Source: Actinospica robiniae DSM 44927 (GTDB taxonomy: Bacteria; Actinomycetota; Actinomycetes; Streptomycetales; Catenulisporaceae). Taken from it: a stretch of DNA of 64,000 bases. The notes beneath the pieces are model-generated. The model searched no databases. It was not told the origin of the DNA and saw nothing but the letters and a program-made list of their open reading frames with translations. Shown here one piece after another: positions 14,188 to 23,004 of this stretch. Each line of letters starts with the position of its first letter. Position 1 is the stretch's first letter. The stretch is taken from the NCBI RefSeq assembly GCF_000504285.1, contig NZ_KI632511.1:3035372-3099371 (forward strand), read 5' to 3'. The position numbers and the translations under genes were made by a program.

Positions 14188-16020
14188 GTGGACCGTTACC
14201 CGCCCATCGCCGATCACGGCCTGATCGGCGACCTGCAGACCGCCGCGCTCGTCACCTCCCAGGGCGTGGTGGACTGGTTCGCCGCGCCGCGGTTCGACTC
14301 GCCGAGCCTGTTCGCCGCGCTGCTCGACCACGACGGCGGCGGGTACTTCCGGCTCAGCCCGGAAGGCCCCGGCACCACCGCGGCGCAGCTCTACTACCCG
14401 GACACGTCGGTGCTGGTCACGCGCTTCACCACCGAAGACGGCATCGGCGAGGTGATCGACTGGATGCCCGCCGACCGCAAGGCGGTGGCCACCGAGCGCC
14501 ACACGCTCTTCCGCGCCGTCCGGGTGGTGCGCGGGACCATGCGCTTCAGCCTGGAGTGCCGCCCGCGCTTCGACTACGCCCGCGGCAGGCACGAGCTCGA
14601 CCTCAAGCCCGACGTGGCGGCCTTCCACGCCCAGGGGATGACCGCGTTCCTGCAGGGCACCCATTTCCCGCTGGAACGCGACGGCGACGACGTGCACGGG
14701 GAGACCGTGCTGAACGAGGGCGAACTGGCCGCGGTGGTGTTCACCGTGGACGGGGCCGACGCGACGCCGCCGGAGCCGCTGAGCGTGGAGCGGATCTCCG
14801 AGATGCTGTGGGACGAGATCGACTACTGGCAGAAGTGGGTGCGCACCTCGACCTACTCCGGCCGGTGGCAGTCCATGGTCGCGCGGTCGGCCGTCACGCT
14901 CAGGCTGCTGACATACGCGCCCACCGGAGCCCCCGTCGCGGCCGCGACGATGGGCCTGCCGGAGCAGGTCGGCGGCGAACGCAACTGGGACTACCGCTAC
15001 ACCTGGGTGCGCGACGGTTCCCTGTCGGTGCGCGCCCTGCTCGACCTCGGCTACGTCGAGGAGGCCACGGCGTTCGTGCACTGGCTCGCCGAGCGCCTGC
15101 GCGAGAGCGAGGGCCGCAACGGCGAGCCGCTGCAGATCATGTACCGCGTGGACGGCGACCCGCACCTGACCGAGGAGATCCTCGAGCACTTCGAGGGCTA
15201 CCGTGGATCGGCGCCGGTGCGGGTGGGCAACGCGGCCTCGGACCAGCTCCAGCTCGACATCTACGGCGAGGCGCTCTACGCGCTCGCCCAGGGCCGCGAG
15301 ATCGCGAAGGGGTCGAGCTACCGCGGCTGGAAGTCCATGGCCCGGACGCTGGACTGGCTCGTCGACGCGTGGGACCGGCCGGACGAGGGCATCTGGGAGA
15401 CCCGCGGAGGCCGCAAGGACTTCACCTACAGCCGGGTGATGTGCTGGGTCGCCTTCGACCGGGGGATCCGGCTGGCCACCGAGTTCGCCCTGGCCGGTGA
15501 GATCCCCCGGTGGACCGAGGCCCGCAACACCATCCGCGACCAGGTGATGGAGCGCGGCTGGAGCGAGAAGGAGAACGCCCTGGTCCAGCAGTACGGCGGG
15601 GATGTGCTGGACGCCTCGCTGCTGCTCATTCCGCGGGTGGGGTTCCTCGCGCCCGGCGATCCGGCCTGGCTTTCCACCCTCGACGCGATGGAACGCAAGC
15701 TCGTCTCGGACAGCCTCGTCTACCGCTACGACCCCGCGGCCTCGCCGGACGGGCTGCGCGGTTCCGAGGGCACCTTCAGCCTGTGCAGCTTCCTCTACGT
15801 CGACGCGCTCGCGCAGTCCGGGCGGCTGGCTCCGGCCCGGTACGCGTTCGAGAAGATGCAGACCTACTGCAACCATGTCGGTCTGTTCGCCGAGGAGATC
15901 GGCCCGCGCGGCGAGCAGCTGGGCAACTTCCCGCAGGCGTTCACCCACCTCGCCCTGATCATGGCCGCGAGTACGCTCGACGAGGCGCTGGACACCGCGG
16001 CGCGCCGAGGCCGGCTGTGA
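14188..16020 (+). CDS. GH15 family glycoside hydrolase (glucoamylase/trehalase type)
   Basis: The open frame extends upstream, but family similarity begins at GTG 14188 (VDRYPPIADHGLIGDLQTAA, the standard N-terminus of actinobacterial GH15 enzymes), with GGGAG upstream. The product has 610 residues and no signal peptide. An N-terminal beta-sandwich (1 to about 240) precedes the (alpha/alpha)6 catalytic barrel with ERNWDYRYTWVRDGSL and EEILEHFEGYRGSAPVRVGN, regions that hold substrate contacts and a catalytic acid. Mycobacterial members are trehalases; others cut alpha-glucans. A cytoplasmic enzyme releasing glucose is inferred. It overlaps the next gene by 4 bp (GTGA), so the two are probably coupled in translation. 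Confidence 0.85.
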   Translation: MDRYPPIADHGLIGDLQTAALVTSQGVVDWFAAPRFDSPSLFAALLDHDGGGYFRLSPEGPGTTAAQLYYPDTSVLVTRFTTEDGIGEVIDWMPADRKAVATERHTLFRAVRVVRGTMRFSLECRPRFDYARGRHELDLKPDVAAFHAQGMTAFLQGTHFPLERDGDDVHGETVLNEGELAAVVFTVDGADATPPEPLSVERISEMLWDEIDYWQKWVRTSTYSGRWQSMVARSAVTLRLLTYAPTGAPVAAATMGLPEQVGGERNWDYRYTWVRDGSLSVRALLDLGYVEEATAFVHWLAERLRESEGRNGEPLQIMYRVDGDPHLTEEILEHFEGYRGSAPVRVGNAASDQLQLDIYGEALYALAQGREIAKGSSYRGWKSMARTLDWLVDAWDRPDEGIWETRGGRKDFTYSRVMCWVAFDRGIRLATEFALAGEIPRWTEARNTIRDQVMERGWSEKENALVQQYGGDVLDASLLLIPRVGFLAPGDPAWLSTLDAMERKLVSDSLVYRYDPAASPDGLRGSEGTFSLCSFLYVDALAQSGRLAPARYAFEKMQTYCNHVGLFAEEIGPRGEQLGNFPQAFTHLALIMAASTLDEALDTAARRGRL

Positions 16021-16946
16021 CCGCGCAGCCGCTCGACGAGCGCGAGTTCCGGGTGCTCTACCAGCGTCTGCGCGACGGCAACCCCTGGGGTCCGGAGGAC
16101 CGGCGCGGGGCGCTGAACCATCTGATGGCCGAGCAGGTGCGGGCCGCCGCGGCCCTGGTGCGCACCGGGCGCAGCGTCTCGCTCGCGGCTCCGGTGCAGA
16201 CCCGGCCGACCCGGGACGGCCGTGACCCGGCCCGGCACGAAATCATCGGGCCGGGCGCGGGCGGGGCCGCCGATCACGGGCTGGACTTCGGCCTGGACCG
16301 CATCGCGTTGAACGTGCACGGCGACGTGGACAGCCACATCGACGCGCTCTCGCACGTGATCTTCGACCGCACGCTCTACAACGACGTGCCAGGTGGCTCG
16401 ACGGAGGTGATCGAGTCCTCGCCGCTGTCCATCGCCGTCGCGGCCGACGGGATCGTCGGCAGGGGTCTGCTCCTCGACATCCCAGCATTGCGCGGCGTGC
16501 GCTGGCTCGAACCGGGTGAGCAGGTGATGGCCGAGGATCTGCTCGCGGCCGAACGGGCGCAGGGCGTGGAGATGTCCGCGGGCGACCTGCTCTTCATCCG
16601 GGTCGGGCACCGGGCCCGACGCGACGAGCTCGGTCCGTGGGACGCGGCTCGGCACCGGGCCGGGCTGCATCCGGCGGCGCTGGAGCTGCTCGCCGAGCGG
16701 CGGATCGCGGTGCTGGGCAGCGACGGCAACAACGACGTGGCCCCGAGCGGTGTCGAGGGCGTCGACTTCCCCGTGCACGTCCTCGCCATCAACGCGCTCG
16801 GCCTGCACATGCTGGACTACCTGCAGTTCGAGGAGCTGCTGCCTCTGCTGGCCGAGGAAGGACGCTGGTCCTTCCTGTGCGTCGTCGCGCCGCTCCGGGT
16901 CGCCAACGGCACGGGCTCGCCGGTGAATCCAATAGCCATCCTGTGA
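16017..16946 (+). CDS. Cyclase family protein (kynurenine-formamidase-like metal hydrolase)
   Basis: A 309-residue protein starting with GTG at 16017 inside the GH15 stop region. It matches the cyclase/formamidase superfamily: HGDVDSHIDALSHVIFD corresponds to the metal-binding HxGTHxDxxxH motif, and GRGLLLDIPAL plus LLFIRVGH are also family features. Known members hydrolyse N-formylkynurenine, isatin or cyclic amides using Mn or Zn. Here the companions are sugar and redox enzymes, so a lactone or other small cyclic substrate is possible, but this is inference. Co-directional with the GMC gene 33 bp downstream. Confidence 0.75.
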   Translation: MTAQPLDEREFRVLYQRLRDGNPWGPEDRRGALNHLMAEQVRAAAALVRTGRSVSLAAPVQTRPTRDGRDPARHEIIGPGAGGAADHGLDFGLDRIALNVHGDVDSHIDALSHVIFDRTLYNDVPGGSTEVIESSPLSIAVAADGIVGRGLLLDIPALRGVRWLEPGEQVMAEDLLAAERAQGVEMSAGDLLFIRVGHRARRDELGPWDAARHRAGLHPAALELLAERRIAVLGSDGNNDVAPSGVEGVDFPVHVLAINALGLHMLDYLQFEELLPLLAEEGRWSFLCVVAPLRVANGTGSPVNPIAIL

Positions 16947-16979
16947 GCAGCGCCGTGCACCACCCGAGAGGAACCTGAC

Positions 16980-18560
16980 GTGGGCGACGACCGGCATTTC
17001 GACGTGATCATCATCGGCACCGGGGCCGGCGGCGGGACGATCGCCCACCGGCTGGCCCCCACCGGGAAGAGAATCCTGATCCTCGAGCGCGGCGACTATC
17101 TGCCGCGCGAGCGGGACAACTGGGAGTCGAGCGCGGTCTTCGTCAAGGGCAAGTACCTTCCGGCCGAACAGTGGTACGACAAGCACGGCGACCAGTTCCA
17201 GCCCGAGGTCAACTACTACGTCGGAGGCAACACCAAGTTCTACGGCGCCGCCCTGTTCCGGCTTCGCCCGGAGGACTTCGGCGAACTGCGCCACCAAGGC
17301 GGCGTCTCCCCGGCCTGGCCGATCGACTATCAGGACCTTGAGCCGTACTACACCCAGGCCGAGCACCTCTACCTCGTCCACGGCCGACACGGCGAAGATC
17401 CGACCGAAGGTCCGGCGAGCGCGCAGTACGCCCGTCCCCCGGTCGAGCACGAGCCGCGCATCGAACAGCTCAGCGACGACCTGGAGAAGCAGGGCCTGCA
17501 CCCGTTCCACCTGCCCATCGGCGTCGACATGACGCAGGGCGAGAACGGCCGGGCCACCCACACCAGCGCGTGCATCCGCTGCGACCGGGTGGACGGATTC
17601 CCTTGTCTGCTCGGAGCGAAGTCCGACTCGCAGGTGATCTGCGTCGATCCGGCACTGCAGCACGAGAACGTCTCGATGATCACCGGCGCGAATGTCAGAA
17701 GGCTGCATACGGACTCGAGCGGCCGGACCGTGACCGCGGTGTTCGCCGAGCTGGCGGACGGCACCCCGGCCGAGTACCACGGCGACATCGTCGTGGTCGC
17801 CTGCGGCGCGGTGAACTCGGCGGCGCTGCTGCTGCGCTCGGCCGACGAGCGGCATCCCGACGGCCTGGCCAACAGCTCCGATGTGGTGGGCCGGCACTAC
17901 ATGCGGCACAACAACCTCGCGGTGATGGCCGTCTCGAAGGAGCCCAACGACACGCAGTTCCAGAAGACCCTCGCCATGAACGACTGGTATCTGGGCTCTG
18001 ACGACTGGGACTATCCGCTCGGCGGGCTGCAGATGCTCGGCAAGTCCGACGACGAGCAGATCCGCGGGAACGCGCCGCGCTGGGCCGGGATGTCCTCCCC
18101 GGACATGCCCTTCGAGGTGATGGCGCACCACGCGGTGGACTTCTGGCTGTGCGGCGAGGACCTGCCCGCTCCGGACAACCGCGTCACCCTCGACAGCGAG
18201 GGCCGGATCCACCTGACGCTCGATGAGAACAACAACGTCGAGGGTGTCAGGAGGCTGCAACACAAGCTGCACGGCATGCTCGAAGACCTCGGCATGCACC
18301 CGCATCACCTGATGCCGAACCTGCTGTACCTGCACAAGTCCATGCCGATCGGCGCCACCGCGCATCAGGCCGGCACTGTGCGGTTCGGCACGGACCCGAG
18401 CACCTCAGCCCTCGATGTCGACTGCAAGGCCCACGACCTGGACAACCTCTACGTCGTGGACACGAGCTTCTTCCCGAGCATCGGCGCGGTCAACCCCTCG
18501 CTGACCGCGATCGCGAACGCCCTGCGCGTCGGCGACCGTATCGCCGAGCGACTGAGCTGA
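16980..18560 (+). CDS. GMC family FAD-dependent oxidoreductase
   Basis: A 526-residue flavoprotein started at GTG 16980, after GAGAGGAACC. The FAD-binding GTGAGGGTIAHRL motif is at residues 11-23. The C-terminal GMC signature runs from GTVRFGTDPSTSALDVDC to VVDTSFFPSIGAVNPSLT, with the paired catalytic His/Asn region. A mid-protein cysteine cluster, CIRCDRVDGFPC, resembles a motif in a soil-bacterial subgroup of GMC enzymes, here lacking the usual middle cysteine (V instead). It probably oxidises a sugar or alcohol to an aldehyde or lactone. It ends 14 bp before the NDH-2-like gene. Confidence 0.8.
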   Translation: MGDDRHFDVIIIGTGAGGGTIAHRLAPTGKRILILERGDYLPRERDNWESSAVFVKGKYLPAEQWYDKHGDQFQPEVNYYVGGNTKFYGAALFRLRPEDFGELRHQGGVSPAWPIDYQDLEPYYTQAEHLYLVHGRHGEDPTEGPASAQYARPPVEHEPRIEQLSDDLEKQGLHPFHLPIGVDMTQGENGRATHTSACIRCDRVDGFPCLLGAKSDSQVICVDPALQHENVSMITGANVRRLHTDSSGRTVTAVFAELADGTPAEYHGDIVVVACGAVNSAALLLRSADERHPDGLANSSDVVGRHYMRHNNLAVMAVSKEPNDTQFQKTLAMNDWYLGSDDWDYPLGGLQMLGKSDDEQIRGNAPRWAGMSSPDMPFEVMAHHAVDFWLCGEDLPAPDNRVTLDSEGRIHLTLDENNNVEGVRRLQHKLHGMLEDLGMHPHHLMPNLLYLHKSMPIGATAHQAGTVRFGTDPSTSALDVDCKAHDLDNLYVVDTSFFPSIGAVNPSLTAIANALRVGDRIAERLS

Positions 18561-18574
18561 GGCCGGAAACTCCC

Positions 18575-19927
18575 ATGAACGAACACAGCAACGGACACAG
18601 CGACGAGCACGGCGCGCAGCCACGCGTGGTGATCATCGGCGGCGGATTCGCCGGGCTGTTCGCGGCCCGCGCGCTGCGCAACGCCCCGGTGCGCGTCACC
18701 GTGGTCGACCGGGTCGCCCATCACCTGTTCCAGCCGCTGCTCTACCAGTGCGCGACCGGCATCATGTCGGAGGGCCAGATCGCCGCGCCGCTGCGCGATC
18801 TGTTCAAGCGGCACCGCAATGTCGAGTTCGTGATGGCCGAGGTCCGGGACTTCGACACCGCGGGGCGCCGGGTGCTAGCCCGGAGGGAGGGCGGCGAGGA
18901 CGTCTTCCTGCCATACGACCACCTGATCGTCGCCGGCGGCGTGCACCAGTCCTACTTCGGGCACGACGAGTTCGCCCAATGGGCGCCGGGCATGAAGACG
19001 CTCAGCGACGCCCTGGCGATCCGGCGCAAGGTGTTCGGCGCGTTCGAGCTCGCCGAGAGCGCGACCGATCCGGCCGAGCGGCGCCGCTGGCTCACCTTCG
19101 CCCTCGTCGGCGCGGGCCCGACCGGCGTCGAGCTGGCCGGCCAGCTGCGCGAGCTGGCCACCCACACCCTGCGCGCGGAGTACCGCTCGATCGACCCGGA
19201 AGACGCGAGGGTGCTGCTGTTCGACGGCGGGGACGCCCCGCTGGCCATGTTCGGGCCGAAGCTGTCCGCGAAGGCGGCGAGCTCGCTGCACGCGCTCGGC
19301 GTCGAACTGCACATGGGCTCCCTCGTCACTCAGGTCGACGACCACGGCCTGCTCGCCCGCGACCGCGACGGGCGCAGCGGGCGCTACGACGCCGGGACGG
19401 TGCTGTGGACGGCCGGGGTCCAGGCGCCGGCCATGGCCGGGACGCTGGCCAAGGCGACCGGGGCGGAGAGCGACAAAGCCGGGCGTATCAAGGTCCTGCC
19501 TGACCTGACCGTGCCCGGGCATCCGGAGATCAGCGTCGTCGGCGACATGATGAGCCTGGACAAGCTGCCCGGCGTGGCCGAGGTGGCCATGCAGGCCGGC
19601 CGCTACGCCGGCCTGCGTATCAAGGGTCTGGCCGAGGGGCGGACCGAGGCCAAGGCGTTCCGGTATCGCGACCTCGGGTCGGCCGCCTACATCTCCCGCG
19701 GCCGGGCGGTGCTGAGCGCCGGACCGCTGCAGCTGAGCGGCCTGCTCGGCTGGTTCGGCTGGCTCTTCATCCACATCGCCTTCCTCACCGGCTACCGCAA
19801 CCGCCTCGGCGCGATCCTGACCTGGTCCTACGCGTTCACCCGGGACATCCGCCGGGAGCGGGCGTTCGAAGCGGGCAGCTCGGCTCGGCCGCGGACCGTC
19901 AAGGACGAAACCGTCAAGGACGAATGA
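18575..19927 (+). CDS. NDH-2-like NAD(P)H/FAD oxidoreductase
   Basis: A 450-residue protein with the FAD motif VVIIGGGFAGLFAARAL near the N-terminus, the second Rossmann motif LVGAGPTGVELAGQL, and the third FAD contact SVVGDMMSL. The C-terminal region (LSGLLGWFGWLFIHIAFLTGYRNR) is the amphipathic/hydrophobic anchor of type II NADH dehydrogenases, which pass electrons from NADH to quinone at the inner face of the membrane without proton pumping. Placed directly after a GMC oxidoreductase, it could link sugar oxidation to the respiratory chain. A His/Gly-rich N-terminal extension of about 15 residues is unusual. Confidence 0.85.
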   Translation: MNEHSNGHSDEHGAQPRVVIIGGGFAGLFAARALRNAPVRVTVVDRVAHHLFQPLLYQCATGIMSEGQIAAPLRDLFKRHRNVEFVMAEVRDFDTAGRRVLARREGGEDVFLPYDHLIVAGGVHQSYFGHDEFAQWAPGMKTLSDALAIRRKVFGAFELAESATDPAERRRWLTFALVGAGPTGVELAGQLRELATHTLRAEYRSIDPEDARVLLFDGGDAPLAMFGPKLSAKAASSLHALGVELHMGSLVTQVDDHGLLARDRDGRSGRYDAGTVLWTAGVQAPAMAGTLAKATGAESDKAGRIKVLPDLTVPGHPEISVVGDMMSLDKLPGVAEVAMQAGRYAGLRIKGLAEGRTEAKAFRYRDLGSAAYISRGRAVLSAGPLQLSGLLGWFGWLFIHIAFLTGYRNRLGAILTWSYAFTRDIRRERAFEAGSSARPRTVKDETVKDE

Positions 19928-20014
19928 GTCCGCGGCTTCATCCTCCGGCCGGACCCGGGTTGCCGGGCCCCCGGGCCCATGGCCTGATGGTCTGCAAAGG
20001 AGGAACGCGATCCG

Positions 20015-22015
20015 ATGGTGGCTCAGCCGCAATCCGCGACGAAGCAAGCCGCGGTGAAGGTGGTCGTCGCACTGGGGCTCGTGCTCGTCACGCAGGCGCT
20101 GTTCGCGCTCTGCCTGATCAGCGCCCAGCAGCTGCTCGTGCCGCGGAACATGCCCTTCGGCGTGGTGGGCAAGCCGTCCGAGATCACCGCCGAGGTCGCC
20201 GCGAAGGAGGGCCTGGCGCTGGCCTCGTATCCGAACGCCGCGGCGGTGACCGCCGCCGCCGAGCAGGGTCGGCTCTACGGCGCGTTCATGACCGGCGCGA
20301 AGGTCGACACCCTGGTCGTGGTGCCGGCGAAGAGCTTCTTCGCCCAGACCGAGCTGGAACCGGCCTTCCTCGCCACCGCGCACAAGCTGGGCCGGCCGGT
20401 CACGGTGAAGACGGTCGCGCCGCTCCCGTCCCGCGATCCCACCGGCGCTGTGACCTCGCTGCTGCTGCTCCCGCTGCTGATCGGCGGCTATCTGGCCGCC
20501 GTGCTGGTCTACAAGGCGGCGCACGGAGTCGCGGCGGCACCTTGGCGCGGCCTCATCCTGATCGGGTACGCCCTCGTCGGCGCGCTGCTGACCGACGTGA
20601 TCGTCGGCTTCGGCATCGGCGCGTATTCCAGCAGCCGATTCTGGCCGCTGCTGCCGTGCTTCTGGTTGATCACCTCGGCCGTGGCGCTGGCGTCCGCCGC
20701 GGTGCAGGCGGTGATGGGGAAACTCGGCACCCTGCTGGTGGCAGTGTTCTTCATCGTGATCGGCGGCGCCGGAGCGGGTGGTCCCGGCACGTACCTGCTG
20801 CCGGTCTACTGGCGCAACATCGGCGTGGCGCTCCCGCCGCAGAACGCGATCACGCTCGTCAACCACGTGATCTACTTCGGCGGAAACGACATCACCACCC
20901 CCATCGTCGTCCTGCTCCTGTACGCCGCCGCCGGGGTCGCCGTCATCGGCTGGTACGGCCGCATCCGGCCGCATCGCGACGCCGAGACGACGGCCGTACC
21001 CGCCGGCCGCCGACGACGGGCCGTGATCGGGATGCTCGCGGCGCTCGGCATCTGCGCAGTGATGCAGTGCCTCTTCGCCACCACGTACATGAGCTCGGGG
21101 CACGCGCCCATGGCCACCAACCTGCCGTTCGGCCAGGTCGGCACGTCACCGGTGCTCACCGCGGCCGAGCGGGACATCTCGCTCGCGGTGACCGCGTACC
21201 CGAACGAGGCCGCCGCGAAGTCAGCCATCGACCACGCCCAGATCTACGGCGCGCTGATCTCCTCGGGATCCGCGCAGACCCTGCTCGTGGTGCCGTCCAT
21301 GAGCGACCTGGCTCCGCTCGATCTCACGGTGAGGTTCGAGGATGCGGCGCTGCGGACCGGGCACACGCTCACGGTGAAGCCGTACGCGCCCGTCCCACTC
21401 GCCAAGAAGGACCCGTTCGGCCTGGTCCAGGCGCTCATGCTGGTCCCGCTGCTGATCGGCGGGTACATGAGCTCGACGCTGCTGATGTCGGCCACCGGCA
21501 GGGCGGCCGGCCACTGGCGCGCCGCGCAGCTGGCCGGGTTCGCCATCGCGGGCGGCCTGCTCGTCGACCTGATCGTGTGCTATTGGCTGCGCGGCTTCCC
21601 CAGCGGCAAGTTCTGGATCGTCTGGCCGATCTGCTCGCTGATCATCGCCGCGGTCGCGTTCGTCGCCGCGGTGCTGCAGAAGCTGCTCGGGCCCGCGGGC
21701 ACGCTGGTGACGGTCGTCGCCATGATCCTCGTCGGCAACCCGTCCTCGGGCGGCGCGAGCGGAGTGCCGTACCTGCCCGCGTTCTGGCGCGACATCGGCC
21801 CGTACCTGCCGCCGCGCAACGCCTACATCCTGCTGCACCACTCGATCTACTTCGACGGCCACGGCACCAGCCAGGCGTTGATCAACCTACTGATCTACCT
21901 GGGCGCGGCCGGGATCGTGCTGATCGTGCTGGACCGGCGCCGGTCGGAGGCCGCCGTGCCCACCGACGCCACCGAGGCGGCCGCCATGGCCGTCCCGATC
22001 GGCGCCGTGCCCTGA
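20015..22015 (+). CDS. Integral membrane protein with internal tandem duplication
   Basis: A 666-residue membrane protein behind AAAGGAGGAACG. Two halves (about 15-325 and 330-640) share the same order: an N-terminal span, an extracytoplasmic domain with NMPFGVVG/NLPFGQVG, SYPNAAAV/AYPNEAAA and LYGAFMTGAKVDTLVVVP/IYGALISSGSAQTLLVVP, a set of spans around LLLLPLLIGGYLAAVL/LMLVPLLIGGYMSSTL, and YWRNIG.ALPPQNAITL/FWRDIGPYLPPRNAYIL before the last span. The layout resembles the permease-like YhgE/Pip and DUF3533 group. Each half alone would be a complete unit, so this is a fused duplication. Function is unknown; export is possible. Confidence 0.7.
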   Translation: MVAQPQSATKQAAVKVVVALGLVLVTQALFALCLISAQQLLVPRNMPFGVVGKPSEITAEVAAKEGLALASYPNAAAVTAAAEQGRLYGAFMTGAKVDTLVVVPAKSFFAQTELEPAFLATAHKLGRPVTVKTVAPLPSRDPTGAVTSLLLLPLLIGGYLAAVLVYKAAHGVAAAPWRGLILIGYALVGALLTDVIVGFGIGAYSSSRFWPLLPCFWLITSAVALASAAVQAVMGKLGTLLVAVFFIVIGGAGAGGPGTYLLPVYWRNIGVALPPQNAITLVNHVIYFGGNDITTPIVVLLLYAAAGVAVIGWYGRIRPHRDAETTAVPAGRRRRAVIGMLAALGICAVMQCLFATTYMSSGHAPMATNLPFGQVGTSPVLTAAERDISLAVTAYPNEAAAKSAIDHAQIYGALISSGSAQTLLVVPSMSDLAPLDLTVRFEDAALRTGHTLTVKPYAPVPLAKKDPFGLVQALMLVPLLIGGYMSSTLLMSATGRAAGHWRAAQLAGFAIAGGLLVDLIVCYWLRGFPSGKFWIVWPICSLIIAAVAFVAAVLQKLLGPAGTLVTVVAMILVGNPSSGGASGVPYLPAFWRDIGPYLPPRNAYILLHHSIYFDGHGTSQALINLLIYLGAAGIVLIVLDRRRSEAAVPTDATEAAAMAVPIGAVP

Positions 22016-22061
22016 GCCCCACCCATACGCGACCTCAACCACGCACTGATGGGAGAACACG

Positions 22062-22916
<855 letters not shown>

Positions 22917-23004
22917 ACGCGCGCCGGCGCCTTGACCTGGTCCGGCGTCACTCGGCCGGCGCGCCCGGGTTTTCGGGCGAGCGCCGGGGGCCGATGCTGG
23001 AGAC

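Noticed and set aside
14188-16946. Definite assignment of GH15 as trehalase
   Set aside because: Family membership alone does not separate trehalase from glucoamylase, and no other trehalose genes are adjacent.
15864-18365. 833-residue minus-strand frame opposite the cyclase and GMC genes
   Set aside because: High-GC antisense shadow with no domain features, opposite two well supported genes.
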